Positions 26,190 to 34,305 of a stretch of DNA of 49,837 nucleotides are shown here, piece by piece. Source of the stretch: Sulfurimonas sp. (GTDB lineage: Bacteria > Campylobacterota > Campylobacteria > Campylobacterales > Sulfurimonadaceae). The notes beneath the pieces are model-generated. The model was not told the DNA's origin. It saw only the letters and a program-made list of their open reading frames with translations, and did not search any database. The DNA is taken from assembly GCF_041583195.1 (NCBI RefSeq), contig NZ_JBFHGL010000013.1, positions 1-49,837 of the forward strand. Reading direction: 5' to 3'. A program made the translations under genes and the position numbers. Position 1 is the first letter of the stretch. Every line of letters starts with the position of its first letter.

Positions 26190-27158
26190 TTAAACAATTA
26201 CCTTTTTTACAAATGGATGGTAATCACCTTTCATACCTATAGCATCAGAGTTTCTTATCGTTGATACAGTCCTTATAGAACCGTACGCTTCATCCAATCC
26301 AAAACCATTTCCTGCCAAAATTTCTTCGTAACTTCTTGTATGTAAATCCGTAAAACCACCACTAAATTCTATCTCTTCACCATCTACAGTTATTGAGCGA
26401 TAAGTAGTTAAACCTCTTTCTTTTACTTCTTCAGGTATATAGTCATAGTTTACACTTAAAAACCATCTAACATTTGCATTTTTTAATTTGAAACTTCCTG
26501 CATTTGCTTCTGGTATTTTTAGATGTACAATATTTTCTTCTACGTCACCAAAAATCCAACATAACATATCATAAAAGTGAACACCAATATTTGAAGCGAT
26601 GCCACCACTTTTTGCTTCATTTCCTTTCCATGAAACAAAATACCATTTTCCGCGTGAAGTAAGATACGTTAGATCTATATCGTAAATTTTATTAGGATTC
26701 TTTTCTAATTCTTTAGTTACTTTTTCTTTTAAAGCTATGATAGAAGGATGTAAACGAAGCTGTAAAATATTATATACTTTTTTACCCGTTTCGTTTTCTA
26801 TGATCTTTAGTTGATCTATATTATGGGGATTTAATACTAAAGGTTTTTCACAAATAGCATCGGCTCCACTTTTTAATGCAAAACGTATATGTGCATCATG
26901 TAAATAGTTTGGTGTAGTTATACCAACATATTCTATTTTTTTATTTCCATCTCTATGCCATTTATCTACAAACCTATCAAACCTTTCAAATTCTGTAAAA
27001 AAAGAAGCTTGTGGGAAATGAGAGTCCATAATTCCAATTCCATCATATGGATCAAGAGCAGCTACTAAATTATTTCCAGTCTCTTTTATAGCTTTCATAT
27101 GTCTTGGTGCTATATATCCACTAGCACCTATTAGTGCAAAATTCTTACTGTTTGGCAT
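26190..27158 (-). CDS. wbpB: UDP-GlcNAcA 3-dehydrogenase, WbpB/WlbA (Gfo/Idh/MocA family)
   Basis: 322 aa. Rossmann start FALIGASGYIAPRHMKAIK, then CEKPLVLNPHNIDQL (the EKP motif) and YLTSRGKWYFVSWKG. The C-terminal half has NIGVHFYDMLCWIFG and YRSITVDGEEIEFSGGFTD. These are very close to the Pseudomonas WbpB and Bordetella WlbA sequences as I recall them. It oxidises C3 of UDP-GlcNAcA with NAD, working together with WbpE. It lies 2 nt after wbpA and directly before wbpD. Confidence 0.94.
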   Translation of the reverse strand: MPNSKNFALIGASGYIAPRHMKAIKETGNNLVAALDPYDGIGIMDSHFPQASFFTEFERFDRFVDKWHRDGNKKIEYVGITTPNYLHDAHIRFALKSGADAICEKPLVLNPHNIDQLKIIENETGKKVYNILQLRLHPSIIALKEKVTKELEKNPNKIYDIDLTYLTSRGKWYFVSWKGNEAKSGGIASNIGVHFYDMLCWIFGDVEENIVHLKIPEANAGSFKLKNANVRWFLSVNYDYIPEEVKERGLTTYRSITVDGEEIEFSGGFTDLHTRSYEEILAGNGFGLDEAYGSIRTVSTIRNSDAIGMKGDYHPFVKKVIV

Positions 27159-27160
27159 TC

Positions 27161-28423
27161 CTATAATCTCCCGTTTACTTTTTCTATATCATATACAGAT
27201 TTTAAATCATATATTATTGCTTCACTTCCATTTTTAATAGTATCTAAATCTATTGTTTTAAATTCATCATGAGAAACTGCTACAACTGTAGTAGCATATG
27301 TTTTTCTCTCTAGGTTTTCTAAAAGTTTAATACCATATTCTTCAAAAACCTCTTTTTGATCAGCCCAAGGATCATAAACATCAATGTCACAACCAAATTC
27401 TTGTAACTCTTTTATTATATCTATTACTCTACTATTTCTAATATCAGGACAATTTTCTTTGAAAGTAATACCCATTACTAATACTTTTGCACCATCAACT
27501 TTATATCCATTTTTTATCATAAGTTTTATAACTTGATTTGCCACATAAATACCCATATTATCATTAAGTCTACGACCAGCTAATATTACTTCTGGATTAT
27601 AACCAACTTCCTGAGCTTTATGAGCTAAATAATATGGATCAACACCTATACAGTGACCACCAACTAAACCTGGTTTAAACTTTAAAAAATTCCATTTTGT
27701 GCCAGCTGCTTCTAAGACATCATTTGTATCAATTTTAAGTTTATTGAAAATTAATGCTAATTCATTGACAAATGCTATATTTACATCTCTTTGAGTATTT
27801 TCAATAACTTTAGCAGCTTCTGCAACTTTCATTGTTGGAGCTAAATGTGTCCCTGCAGAAATAATAGACTTATATAAATCATCAACTTTTTTACCAATCT
27901 CGGGAGTAGAACCAGAAGTTACTTTAAGTATTTTGGTAACTGTGTGCTCTTTATCACCTGGATTAATTCTCTCCGGTGAATATCCACAATAAAAATCTTC
28001 ATTAAACTTAAGACCTGATACGTTTTCTAATACAGGTACACATTCTTCTTCTGTGGCACCAGGGTATACAGTTGATTCATAAATTACAATATCATCTTTT
28101 TTAAGTACTTTTCCAACTGTTTCGCTTGCTTTAATTAATGGAGTTAAAAGTGGTCTTTTATTTTCATCTATTGGTGTCGGAACTGTTATAATGAAAATAT
28201 TACAATCTTTAATATCATCAATATTTAAAGAAAATTTCATTCCGTTTGTCAGAGCTTCTTTTACTTGATTTTCAGAAAGTTCTAAAGTTCTATCATATCC
28301 ACCTTTTAATTCATCTATCCTCCACTGAGCTATATCGAAACCAATTACTTCATATTTTTCACTAAATGCATGTGCTAGTGGTAATCCCACATAACCCAAA
28401 CCTATCACGCATATTTTGTCCAT
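27161..28423 (-). CDS. wbpA: UDP-N-acetylglucosamine 6-dehydrogenase, WbpA/TviB type
   Basis: Start taken as the ATG at 28423 ([20 protein letters not shown], 420 aa). An AGGA lies 6 nt upstream of it, while the ATG at 28435 has no such site. The UDP-glucose/GDP-mannose dehydrogenase family motifs are present: [41 protein letters not shown] and the catalytic cysteine in [14 protein letters not shown]. It oxidises UDP-GlcNAc to UDP-GlcNAcA with two NAD. It is first in the wbp set and probably the first gene of the polysaccharide operon. TviB/VipA-type enzymes are very similar; context favours WbpA. Confidence 0.92.
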   Translation of the reverse strand: MDKICVIGLGYVGLPLAHAFSEKYEVIGFDIAQWRIDELKGGYDRTLELSENQVKEALTNGMKFSLNIDDIKDCNIFIITVPTPIDENKRPLLTPLIKASETVGKVLKKDDIVIYESTVYPGATEEECVPVLENVSGLKFNEDFYCGYSPERINPGDKEHTVTKILKVTSGSTPEIGKKVDDLYKSIISAGTHLAPTMKVAEAAKVIENTQRDVNIAFVNELALIFNKLKIDTNDVLEAAGTKWNFLKFKPGLVGGHCIGVDPYYLAHKAQEVGYNPEVILAGRRLNDNMGIYVANQVIKLMIKNGYKVDGAKVLVMGITFKENCPDIRNSRVIDIIKELQEFGCDIDVYDPWADQKEVFEEYGIKLLENLERKTYATTVVAVSHDEFKTIDLDTIKNGSEAIIYDLKSVYDIEKVNGRL

Positions 28424-28444
28424 TATATTCCTCATTATAAAATA

Positions 28445-28470
28445 ATTTATACATAAAAACTATTTCAAGG
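28445..28470 (-). promoter_or_regulatory. Possible sigma70 promoter of the polysaccharide operon
   Basis: On the minus strand the segment upstream of wbpA reads TTGAAATAGTTTTTATG then TATAAA, T-rich as expected for Campylobacterota promoters, about 25-30 nt before the wbpA start. It follows a terminator-like hairpin and is the only non-coding gap of this size before the 28-kb gene run. Spacing between the TTGAAA and TATAAA boxes is short (11 nt), so only the -10-like element may be real. Confidence 0.3.
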
Positions 28471-28472
28471 TG

Positions 28473-28498
28473 CCCGTTTATCAGAAAATATAAACAGG
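28473..28498 (-). terminator. Terminator-like hairpin after pgi
   Basis: On the minus strand CCTGTTTAT pairs with ATAAACGGG (nine pairs including one G-U) around an 8-nt loop. This lies about 70 nt past the pgi stop. The following run of T is broken (GTTTTTAT about 15 nt on), so termination would be moderate. It separates pgi from the polysaccharide operon. Confidence 0.45.
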
Positions 28499-28565
28499 TG
28501 TATTTTTCAAGAATTCTACTATTTAACGTATTAACACCTACTGAAACACATTTTACTTAATCTTA

Positions 28566-29771
28566 TTAATCTTTTTTTAGTTTCGTTTTAAGTATAATCT
28601 TTCCAGCTTCGACACCAGGCTGATCATATGCATTTATATACAAAAATTTTGCAACAACAGAAGTTAACAGTTCATATTCATACATAAGTGATGCTATACA
28701 ACTCTCATCTACTCCATCTAAACTTATTACATCACACGGTATGTCATTTAGATCGTTTAGTGCTTGTATAGTAGCATCAGCTTGTTCGTTTATAAGATAT
28801 GAAAAGTTAAGATTTTCAAGGTAACTTAGTTCTTCTAAACCTTTTAGTCTAACACCAGGGATCTGAGCTTCATTATGAAAGTCTTCAACTTTTACAACAG
28901 TCACTGTTTTATCGCGTCTACCTTCCATAATAAGCTGTAAAAAAGAGTGTTGATCAATTGGCCCTATAATTCCAACAGGAGTTAAACCTTGTTTGGTTGA
29001 ATTTATATCTATTTTACCTAAACTTTCTCCCCAAAGTTGGATATACCATTTGTTAAAACCCTCTAAGCGTGACGAGTATGAAAAAACTACATTTATATTA
29101 AAACTATTTTTATACTCTGCGAAGAATCTTGCTTTTTTTAAAATTCTCTCATAAAATTTTGATTTACTAAAAAAAGACTCATTAACCTCTTTTGCACCCT
29201 TTAGTAACTCATCAATATCCAAACCGACAATAGCTAACGGCAATAATCCAACAGCGGAAAAAACAGAGAAACGTCCACCTACATTTTTAGGTATATCAAA
29301 AGTTTTCATGTTATTTGCTATAGCATACGTATGCAATTTTGAATCATCTTCAGTAACTATGACAGTATTTGAAGCATCGCATTTTACAAGAGAGTTTATA
29401 TATTTCCATATAGAGATCGTCTCAACCGTAGTTCCACTTTTTGAGATCACTATAAATAAAGCATCATTCAAATCTATATGGTCTATTTTTGAGAGCAACT
29501 CAATAGGATCCGTACTCTCTAAAAAATGAAGTTTTTTGCTCAACTTTTTAGAGTACTTTAAGAACTTATATATAGCATAAGTTCCAAGTGTACTTCCACC
29601 TATACCTATCACAACTATATCTTTTTGTTTTACAGTTTTTACATACTCTTTAAAAAGAGTTGTATCTTGATGCACAAGGTTATAGTAACCTATATGTTCA
29701 CGTTCTTGATTAATACTCTCAAACACCTCTTCGTCTGAAATAGTTGGATTGTAGTTATTTGTGTAATTCAT
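28566..29771 (-). CDS. pgi: Glucose-6-phosphate isomerase
   Basis: 401 aa, the short form usual in Campylobacterota. SIS-domain motifs: VIGIGGSTLGTYAIYKFL, FIVISKSGTTVETISIW, GGRFSVFSAVGLLPLAIVG, and DQHSFLQLIMEGRRDK near the active site; the C-terminus is YDQPGVEAGK. It interconverts glucose-6-P and fructose-6-P, and so supplies the fructose-6-P used by GlmS (41284-43098). ATG preceded by AGAGAG. It stands alone between pglB and the polysaccharide locus, with hairpins on both sides. Confidence 0.95.
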   Translation of the reverse strand: MNYTNNYNPTISDEEVFESINQEREHIGYYNLVHQDTTLFKEYVKTVKQKDIVVIGIGGSTLGTYAIYKFLKYSKKLSKKLHFLESTDPIELLSKIDHIDLNDALFIVISKSGTTVETISIWKYINSLVKCDASNTVIVTEDDSKLHTYAIANNMKTFDIPKNVGGRFSVFSAVGLLPLAIVGLDIDELLKGAKEVNESFFSKSKFYERILKKARFFAEYKNSFNINVVFSYSSRLEGFNKWYIQLWGESLGKIDINSTKQGLTPVGIIGPIDQHSFLQLIMEGRRDKTVTVVKVEDFHNEAQIPGVRLKGLEELSYLENLNFSYLINEQADATIQALNDLNDIPCDVISLDGVDESCIASLMYEYELLTSVVAKFLYINAYDQPGVEAGKIILKTKLKKD

Positions 29772-29839
29772 TTCTCTCTCTTTTAAAAACTTAAATCTTC
29801 TTATTTAGAAAACCTCAACTCTTTCAATTGCACTTTAAT

Positions 29840-29870
29840 GAAATAAGTACACTTTATGTGTACTTACTTC
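29840..29870 (-). terminator. Terminator-like hairpin after pglB
   Basis: A 13-bp stem (GAAGTAAGTACAC against GTGTACTTATTTC on the minus strand, one wobble pair) with a 5-nt loop, about 50 nt past the pglB stop codon. The U tract is short (TTATTTCATT). It is a plausible terminator for the GT2-pglB operon before pgi. Confidence 0.55.
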
Positions 29871-29919
29871 ATTATTATATAATATAATCTCACTATCTAA
29901 AATTAAAAACTTTAAAAGA

Positions 29920-32088
29920 CTATATTTTCAATCTATATACCTTAACAAGTGGTGTTAATAATACCTTTTCGAAAAGCTCATCATCATATTTTTCAAGTAC
30001 CATCATCTGAATATATAACGAGTTATAAGTTTGTTCATCTAGTACTAAAAATGTATTGTAACTTTTCATATATATAACACTCAGAGTAGATGTAAAATTT
30101 AAAAGCCTCTCTTGAACATCCAGTTTTCCATTTTTGGTATATCCTGTAACACTAAAGCGTTTTATAGGCTGTTTTTTAGTTCCTATTTGTATTGTATTTG
30201 AATTTAAATCTAATAATACGTTATTTCCAAGATTTACAAAATTATTCTTACTGTTAAATTGTCGTGATAAATAAAAAAATGGACGTTCAAACTCATCTCC
30301 ACTCATTAAATCAATATTTGAAAATACTTTTACTGTTGAGTATATGTCCAACATCCTATATGGTATATAAAAATATATATCTCTAGTTTTTTTAGGTAAC
30401 TTTATATCCGTATGAAGAGAAAGTAAAAAATCATTTGTATTATCAAATCCATAATCTTTTGTCATTTGTTCTATATTTGAAAAAACTTTTATCTCTTTAT
30501 TTTTTATAGCTTCTATATTATTTTTTCTAAACTCAAATGCTTTTTCTGTATATTCAACATCAAGTCTTGCCATTTTTGCGGCTTCTTCCTGCGGGTTTGT
30601 TAATATATAACTTACTGGAAAATTAACCTTACCACTATGTTTACCTCCATCTGTAAGAGTTTTAGCATCTGAATAATATCTTATAGCATAACTATAATCC
30701 CACCAAGATATTACATAGTCTTCTTTATTTACAATATTTTTAAATTCATCTAAAACTTTAACTTCATCTTTTTTAAATACAGTTGGGACCTTATAGGATA
30801 TTATATGACTAATATTTGGTATTAAGATGACAATTGTCAGTATAATAGTTGATAATTTTTTCACACTTTTTTTATTTGTTATATATTTTAAACTTTCAGT
30901 TATTAAAAAAGCTATCCCTAAAGCTAAAATTGGCACTGCATATATAGTAAACCTAAGACCACCAACGTATGCTAAGAAACCGAGTCCTAACATAGGAAGT
31001 GCTAATAACATTATACGATGTTTATATACTAGCCATAAATAACCAATCAGTGATAATAAAAATGTTATAGTATGTCCACTTATACGGTTAGCAAAAATTT
31101 CAAATGGTATCCTCCCAGCTTCACGAACAGTTTGCATTACAGCATAAAAGTGTAACCCTAATCCTTCATCTGTTTTATCAACTACATTTCCAAAAACATA
31201 TGGTTGCAGTTTATTCCAAATTGGATTTAAACCACCTGTTATAAAGAATGCTAATATGGATATCCATAAGATATAGTAAATATACTTATCAAACTTTTCT
31301 TGTTTAAATATATAAAATACAAAAAGTACTATTGGGAGTCTTATGAAACCATCTATATTTAACATAGCGAACATCATAATAGTAAGTAATTTATAGTTAT
31401 ATAAATTTTTTCTATCCCAAACTAATGTATAAAAAAGAATTAGACCAAAGAAAGCAAATTCTAAAGCATAACTTTGTGGATACCACCAGCGATAAACTAG
31501 AATATCTAGTGCGGTTATTAAAAGATATTTATTCTCATTTGTATTCACAGCCCAAATAATTGACCAAAGTAAAAAAGTTGGTATTACAATATTTAGCATA
31601 TCTGTATCATAATATCCAACCATTGTACGGTTATAATAACTCCATGCGATTGATGATAAAAGTGCTGCTATTAAACCCACTTCAAGATTTTTAAGATTTT
31701 TTGCAATCAAAACTATAGGTACTACAATAAGTGAACTTAAAAATACAGGCATATAAAGAATAATACTCTCAAAAGAGAATGGAAGTATATATGCAAAAAG
31801 TGCAGTAAGTTGTGATAATGCAAAACTAACTGGGGACCTATCATTTAACTGATGAAATTTATCATAAAAGTCTTCTGCACTTGGGTTTGTAGATGTCCCA
31901 GACAAAATGTCTCTAGCACCCTCTGCAAAATAATACCCATCATTAGTATTTATCATAAACTGACCGTTGAACATAAATTGCTCATAACCGCTAAACTGGT
32001 AAATCCAAATCATTCTCATACCAACTGAGAATAAAAATGCAATTATTATATAAATAAGTGTTAATTTTGTTTCTTTAGTTAAGTTCAT
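29920..32088 (-). CDS. pglB: Oligosaccharyltransferase PglB (STT3 family)
   Basis: 722 aa against about 713 in Campylobacter jejuni. Around 13 membrane helices fill the first 430 residues, then a periplasmic C-terminal domain. Conserved parts: NTNDGYYFAEGARD (first catalytic Asp, residue 50), SYYNRTMVGYYDTDM (DxD), GGLRFTIYAVPILALG, the WWD motif as WWDYS (residues 462-466) and an MxxI motif in YRMLDIYSTV. It moves a lipid-linked glycan to Asn of D/E-x-N-x-S/T sequons in the periplasm. The fifth residue of WWDYG is Ser here. Its start lies inside the end of the GT2 gene (14-nt overlap). No other pgl-pathway gene is in the window. Confidence 0.95.
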   Translation of the reverse strand: MNLTKETKLTLIYIIIAFLFSVGMRMIWIYQFSGYEQFMFNGQFMINTNDGYYFAEGARDILSGTSTNPSAEDFYDKFHQLNDRSPVSFALSQLTALFAYILPFSFESIILYMPVFLSSLIVVPIVLIAKNLKNLEVGLIAALLSSIAWSYYNRTMVGYYDTDMLNIVIPTFLLWSIIWAVNTNENKYLLITALDILVYRWWYPQSYALEFAFFGLILFYTLVWDRKNLYNYKLLTIMMFAMLNIDGFIRLPIVLFVFYIFKQEKFDKYIYYILWISILAFFITGGLNPIWNKLQPYVFGNVVDKTDEGLGLHFYAVMQTVREAGRIPFEIFANRISGHTITFLLSLIGYLWLVYKHRIMLLALPMLGLGFLAYVGGLRFTIYAVPILALGIAFLITESLKYITNKKSVKKLSTIILTIVILIPNISHIISYKVPTVFKKDEVKVLDEFKNIVNKEDYVISWWDYSYAIRYYSDAKTLTDGGKHSGKVNFPVSYILTNPQEEAAKMARLDVEYTEKAFEFRKNNIEAIKNKEIKVFSNIEQMTKDYGFDNTNDFLLSLHTDIKLPKKTRDIYFYIPYRMLDIYSTVKVFSNIDLMSGDEFERPFFYLSRQFNSKNNFVNLGNNVLLDLNSNTIQIGTKKQPIKRFSVTGYTKNGKLDVQERLLNFTSTLSVIYMKSYNTFLVLDEQTYNSLYIQMMVLEKYDDELFEKVLLTPLVKVYRLKI

Positions 32089-32908
32089 TTTCTAATTCTT
32101 TTAATTTTATTTCATATTTTTTTATATCGGATATTCTATCATATTTAATAGCACCTTTTAACAGCAACGTATACTTTTTAATAAGTTCTTTTAGTACCAA
32201 TTCTTTTTTTAATGCGATTAAACTAAGGTCTTTTGACTTTAATATTTTTTCAAGAGCAACTACCCTAAACCTATCCATTCCCCAATGTTTAAAACTAAGC
32301 TGATCATCATGACCAGCATATTTTACTATCAGTTTTTCATCAACTAGACCTATTTTATTTTTAAGGGAAATCCTAAGCCATAGATCATAATCCTCACAAA
32401 CTTCTAAACCTTCGTCAAATGACCCTATATTTATAAATATCTTCTTGTGTACTAGTACTGAAGATGGTGCTATATTACAATACCCGAGTGATTTTTCAAA
32501 AATATCACCACCATATTTTTGAAATTTTTTCGGTACTTTCACCTCTTTTTCATCTCTTGTCCAAAGTTCATCCGTATAACTCATTAAGATATCAAAATTA
32601 TTTTTATGAAATTCCACCTGCTTTGCCAGCTTATCTACACGCCACTCATCATCTGAGTCTAAAAAAGCTATCCAATCACTTTTTGCTTGTTTAATACCTA
32701 AGTTTCTTGCAGAAGACACTCCGCTGTTTTTTTGATATATATATTTTATTTGAGGAAAGTCTTTTTTAATTTCTGAAGTTTCATCTTGTGAGCCGTCATC
32801 GACTACAATAATCTCTTTTGGAGGATAGGTTTGAGAAAGTACCGATAATATTGCTCTTTTTAAAAAAGCATATCTGTTGTAAGTGGGGATAACGACTGAA
32901 ATTTCTAT
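32075..32908 (-). CDS. Glycosyltransferase family 2 with a non-canonical start
   Basis: Reading upstream from the nearest GTG (32719), the frame stays open and encodes a full GT2 N-terminus: EISVVIPTYNRYAFLKRA, then EIIVVDDGSQDETSE and SSARNLGIKQAKSDW, continuing into FLDSDDEW (the DxD). Without this part the nucleotide-binding fold would be lost, so the real protein must start near 32908 (about 277 aa). No ATG, GTG or TTG exists between there and the in-frame stop at 32933-32935. The best candidate is ATA at 32908 (or ATT at 32911), 6 nt after a good AAGGGG. Function: transfer of one sugar, probably in the pglB glycan pathway, given the 14-nt overlap with pglB. Confidence 0.8.
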   Translation of the reverse strand: MEISVVIPTYNRYAFLKRAILSVLSQTYPPKEIIVVDDGSQDETSEIKKDFPQIKYIYQKNSGVSSARNLGIKQAKSDWIAFLDSDDEWRVDKLAKQVEFHKNNFDILMSYTDELWTRDEKEVKVPKKFQKYGGDIFEKSLGYCNIAPSSVLVHKKIFINIGSFDEGLEVCEDYDLWLRISLKNKIGLVDEKLIVKYAGHDDQLSFKHWGMDRFRVVALEKILKSKDLSLIALKKELVLKELIKKYTLLLKGAIKYDRISDIKKYEIKLKELENELN

Positions 32909-32925
32909 AATTATCCCCTTTTCAA

Positions 32926-33177
32926 TTATTTTTTACACTTACCTAAAACTAAGTTGTCTTGATTTCTTTGAATAGTTTTAGCACCTATTCCTTTTACTTT
33001 TGCAAGAGCTTCTATACTCTCAAAACAACCGTTTGCATCTCTATAAGCTATGATAGCTTCCGCTTTTTTGCTTCCAACACCTTTGAGGGCAGCAAAAGAT
33101 TTAAGATCAGCATTATTAATATCTACACTTGCAAACAATGAACTAAGAACCATGATTAATGAAATAACTATCTTCAT
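32926..33177 (-). CDS. ComEA-like helix-hairpin-helix exported protein
   Basis: 83 aa from the ATG at 33177, chosen because AAAGG lies 6 nt upstream; a TTG at 33183 would add two residues. A signal peptide of about 17 residues (MKIVISLIMVLSSLFA) precedes a (HhH)2 domain: VDINNADLKSFAALKGVGSKKAEAIIAYR and KVKGIGAKTIQRN. This is the DNA-binding module of ComEA, the periplasmic receptor of natural transformation. No other competence gene is nearby. It ends 17 nt before the GT2 start, so the two may be co-transcribed. Confidence 0.85.
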   Translation of the reverse strand: MKIVISLIMVLSSLFASVDINNADLKSFAALKGVGSKKAEAIIAYRDANGCFESIEALAKVKGIGAKTIQRNQDNLVLGKCKK

Positions 33178-33270
33178 ATACAACCTTTAAAAATAAATTT
33201 AAATCTCATGGTACTATCTTGATATTTAATTTCATATTAAATTAAACATATTTTGTTAAATGTGATTATT

Positions 33271-34305
33271 TCACCAAACTTTAATTTCATTATACACACT
33301 GTCACGCTCAACCGGTATAAACCCTGAGTTCTTAATAAGTCCTACAAACTCCTCCAGATCAACTCCGTTAGCACTCTTTGCACCAGCTGCAGAGTTTATT
33401 GACTCTTTCTCAATCGTACCATCTAAGTCATTTGCACCAAACTCCTGAGCTACAAGAGCTAGATTTACGGTTGATGTAACCCAGTAAGCTTTTAGATTTG
33501 GAACATTATCTAAAACTATACGTGAGATTGCCATTGTCTTTAAAATCTCATTTGCAGTGATCGCTTCTTTTATATTTAGGTAATTATTCTCAGTTTGATA
33601 TACAAGGGGAATGAATGCATTAAAACCGCCAGTTTTATCTTGAAGCTCGCGTATACGCATCATATGATCAATTCTATGTTTACGCTCTTCTACATGCCCA
33701 AACAGCATAGTAACGTTACTCATTTTTCCGCGTTTATGCCATTTTTCATGAATCTCCAACCACTGATCAGATGTAACTTTACCTTTACATATATAATCCC
33801 TAACCTTTTCATCAAAGATCTCGGCACCGCCGCCCGGCATAGAATCAACACCGTTTTCTACCATTAGATCAAGTATCTCATCATATGTTTTGTTGTAATG
33901 CCTTGCCAAGAAGTCAACCTCAGCAGCCGTTAGAGCTTTTACATGTATATGCGGGTATTTATCTTTAATTTTTTTTAAAATACTCAGATACCAGTCAAGT
34001 CCCGTATCGGGATTATGAGCGGACACTATATGAACTTCTTTCGCTCCACGTTTATCAATATCTGCAACAATATCCAAGATCTCTTCATGTGTCATAGTAT
34101 ATGGATTTGGATTTTTTCTATTTGCCGAATATGCACAAAACTTACATATATCTGCACATATATTTGTAGGGTTTATATGACGGTTTATATTAAAGTACGT
34201 CTTTTTGCCGTGTTTTTCTTTACGAATTTTATCTGCCATCTCACCTAATTCAAACAGGTCTTTCTCATATAGGCTTAATGCCTCTTCATAATTTATTCTA
34301 CTCAT
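33271..34305 (-). CDS. mqnE: Aminofutalosine synthase (radical SAM)
   Basis: 344 aa. The radical SAM cluster cysteines are Cys50, Cys54 and Cys57 in CADICKFC. INRHINPTNICADIC, HIVSAHNPDTGLDWYL, MPGGGAEIFDEKVR and MLFGHVEE are typical of MqnE rather than MqnC or CofH. It joins the SAM adenosyl radical to 3-[(1-carboxyvinyl)oxy]benzoate to give 6-amino-6-deoxyfutalosine in menaquinone synthesis. Its ATG directly follows the lsrK stop (TAAATG). It therefore ends an operon that starts with an ABM protein and metK, whose product SAM is MqnE's substrate. Confidence 0.93.
   Translation of the reverse strand: MSRINYEEALSLYEKDLFELGEMADKIRKEKHGKKTYFNINRHINPTNICADICKFCAYSANRKNPNPYTMTHEEILDIVADIDKRGAKEVHIVSAHNPDTGLDWYLSILKKIKDKYPHIHVKALTAAEVDFLARHYNKTYDEILDLMVENGVDSMPGGGAEIFDEKVRDYICKGKVTSDQWLEIHEKWHKRGKMSNVTMLFGHVEERKHRIDHMMRIRELQDKTGGFNAFIPLVYQTENNYLNIKEAITANEILKTMAISRIVLDNVPNLKAYWVTSTVNLALVAQEFGANDLDGTIEKESINSAAGAKSANGVDLEEFVGLIKNSGFIPVERDSVYNEIKVW

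Noticed and set aside
28436-28565. JUMPstart/ops-type antitermination element before the long polysaccharide operon
   Set aside because: I looked for a GGCGGTAG-like ops core on the minus strand and saw none.
32719-32908. Possible frameshifted or truncated GT2 pseudogene
   Set aside because: The upstream frame is intact with conserved GT2 motifs and a good ribosome-binding site; only the start codon is unusual, so I list it as a gene.
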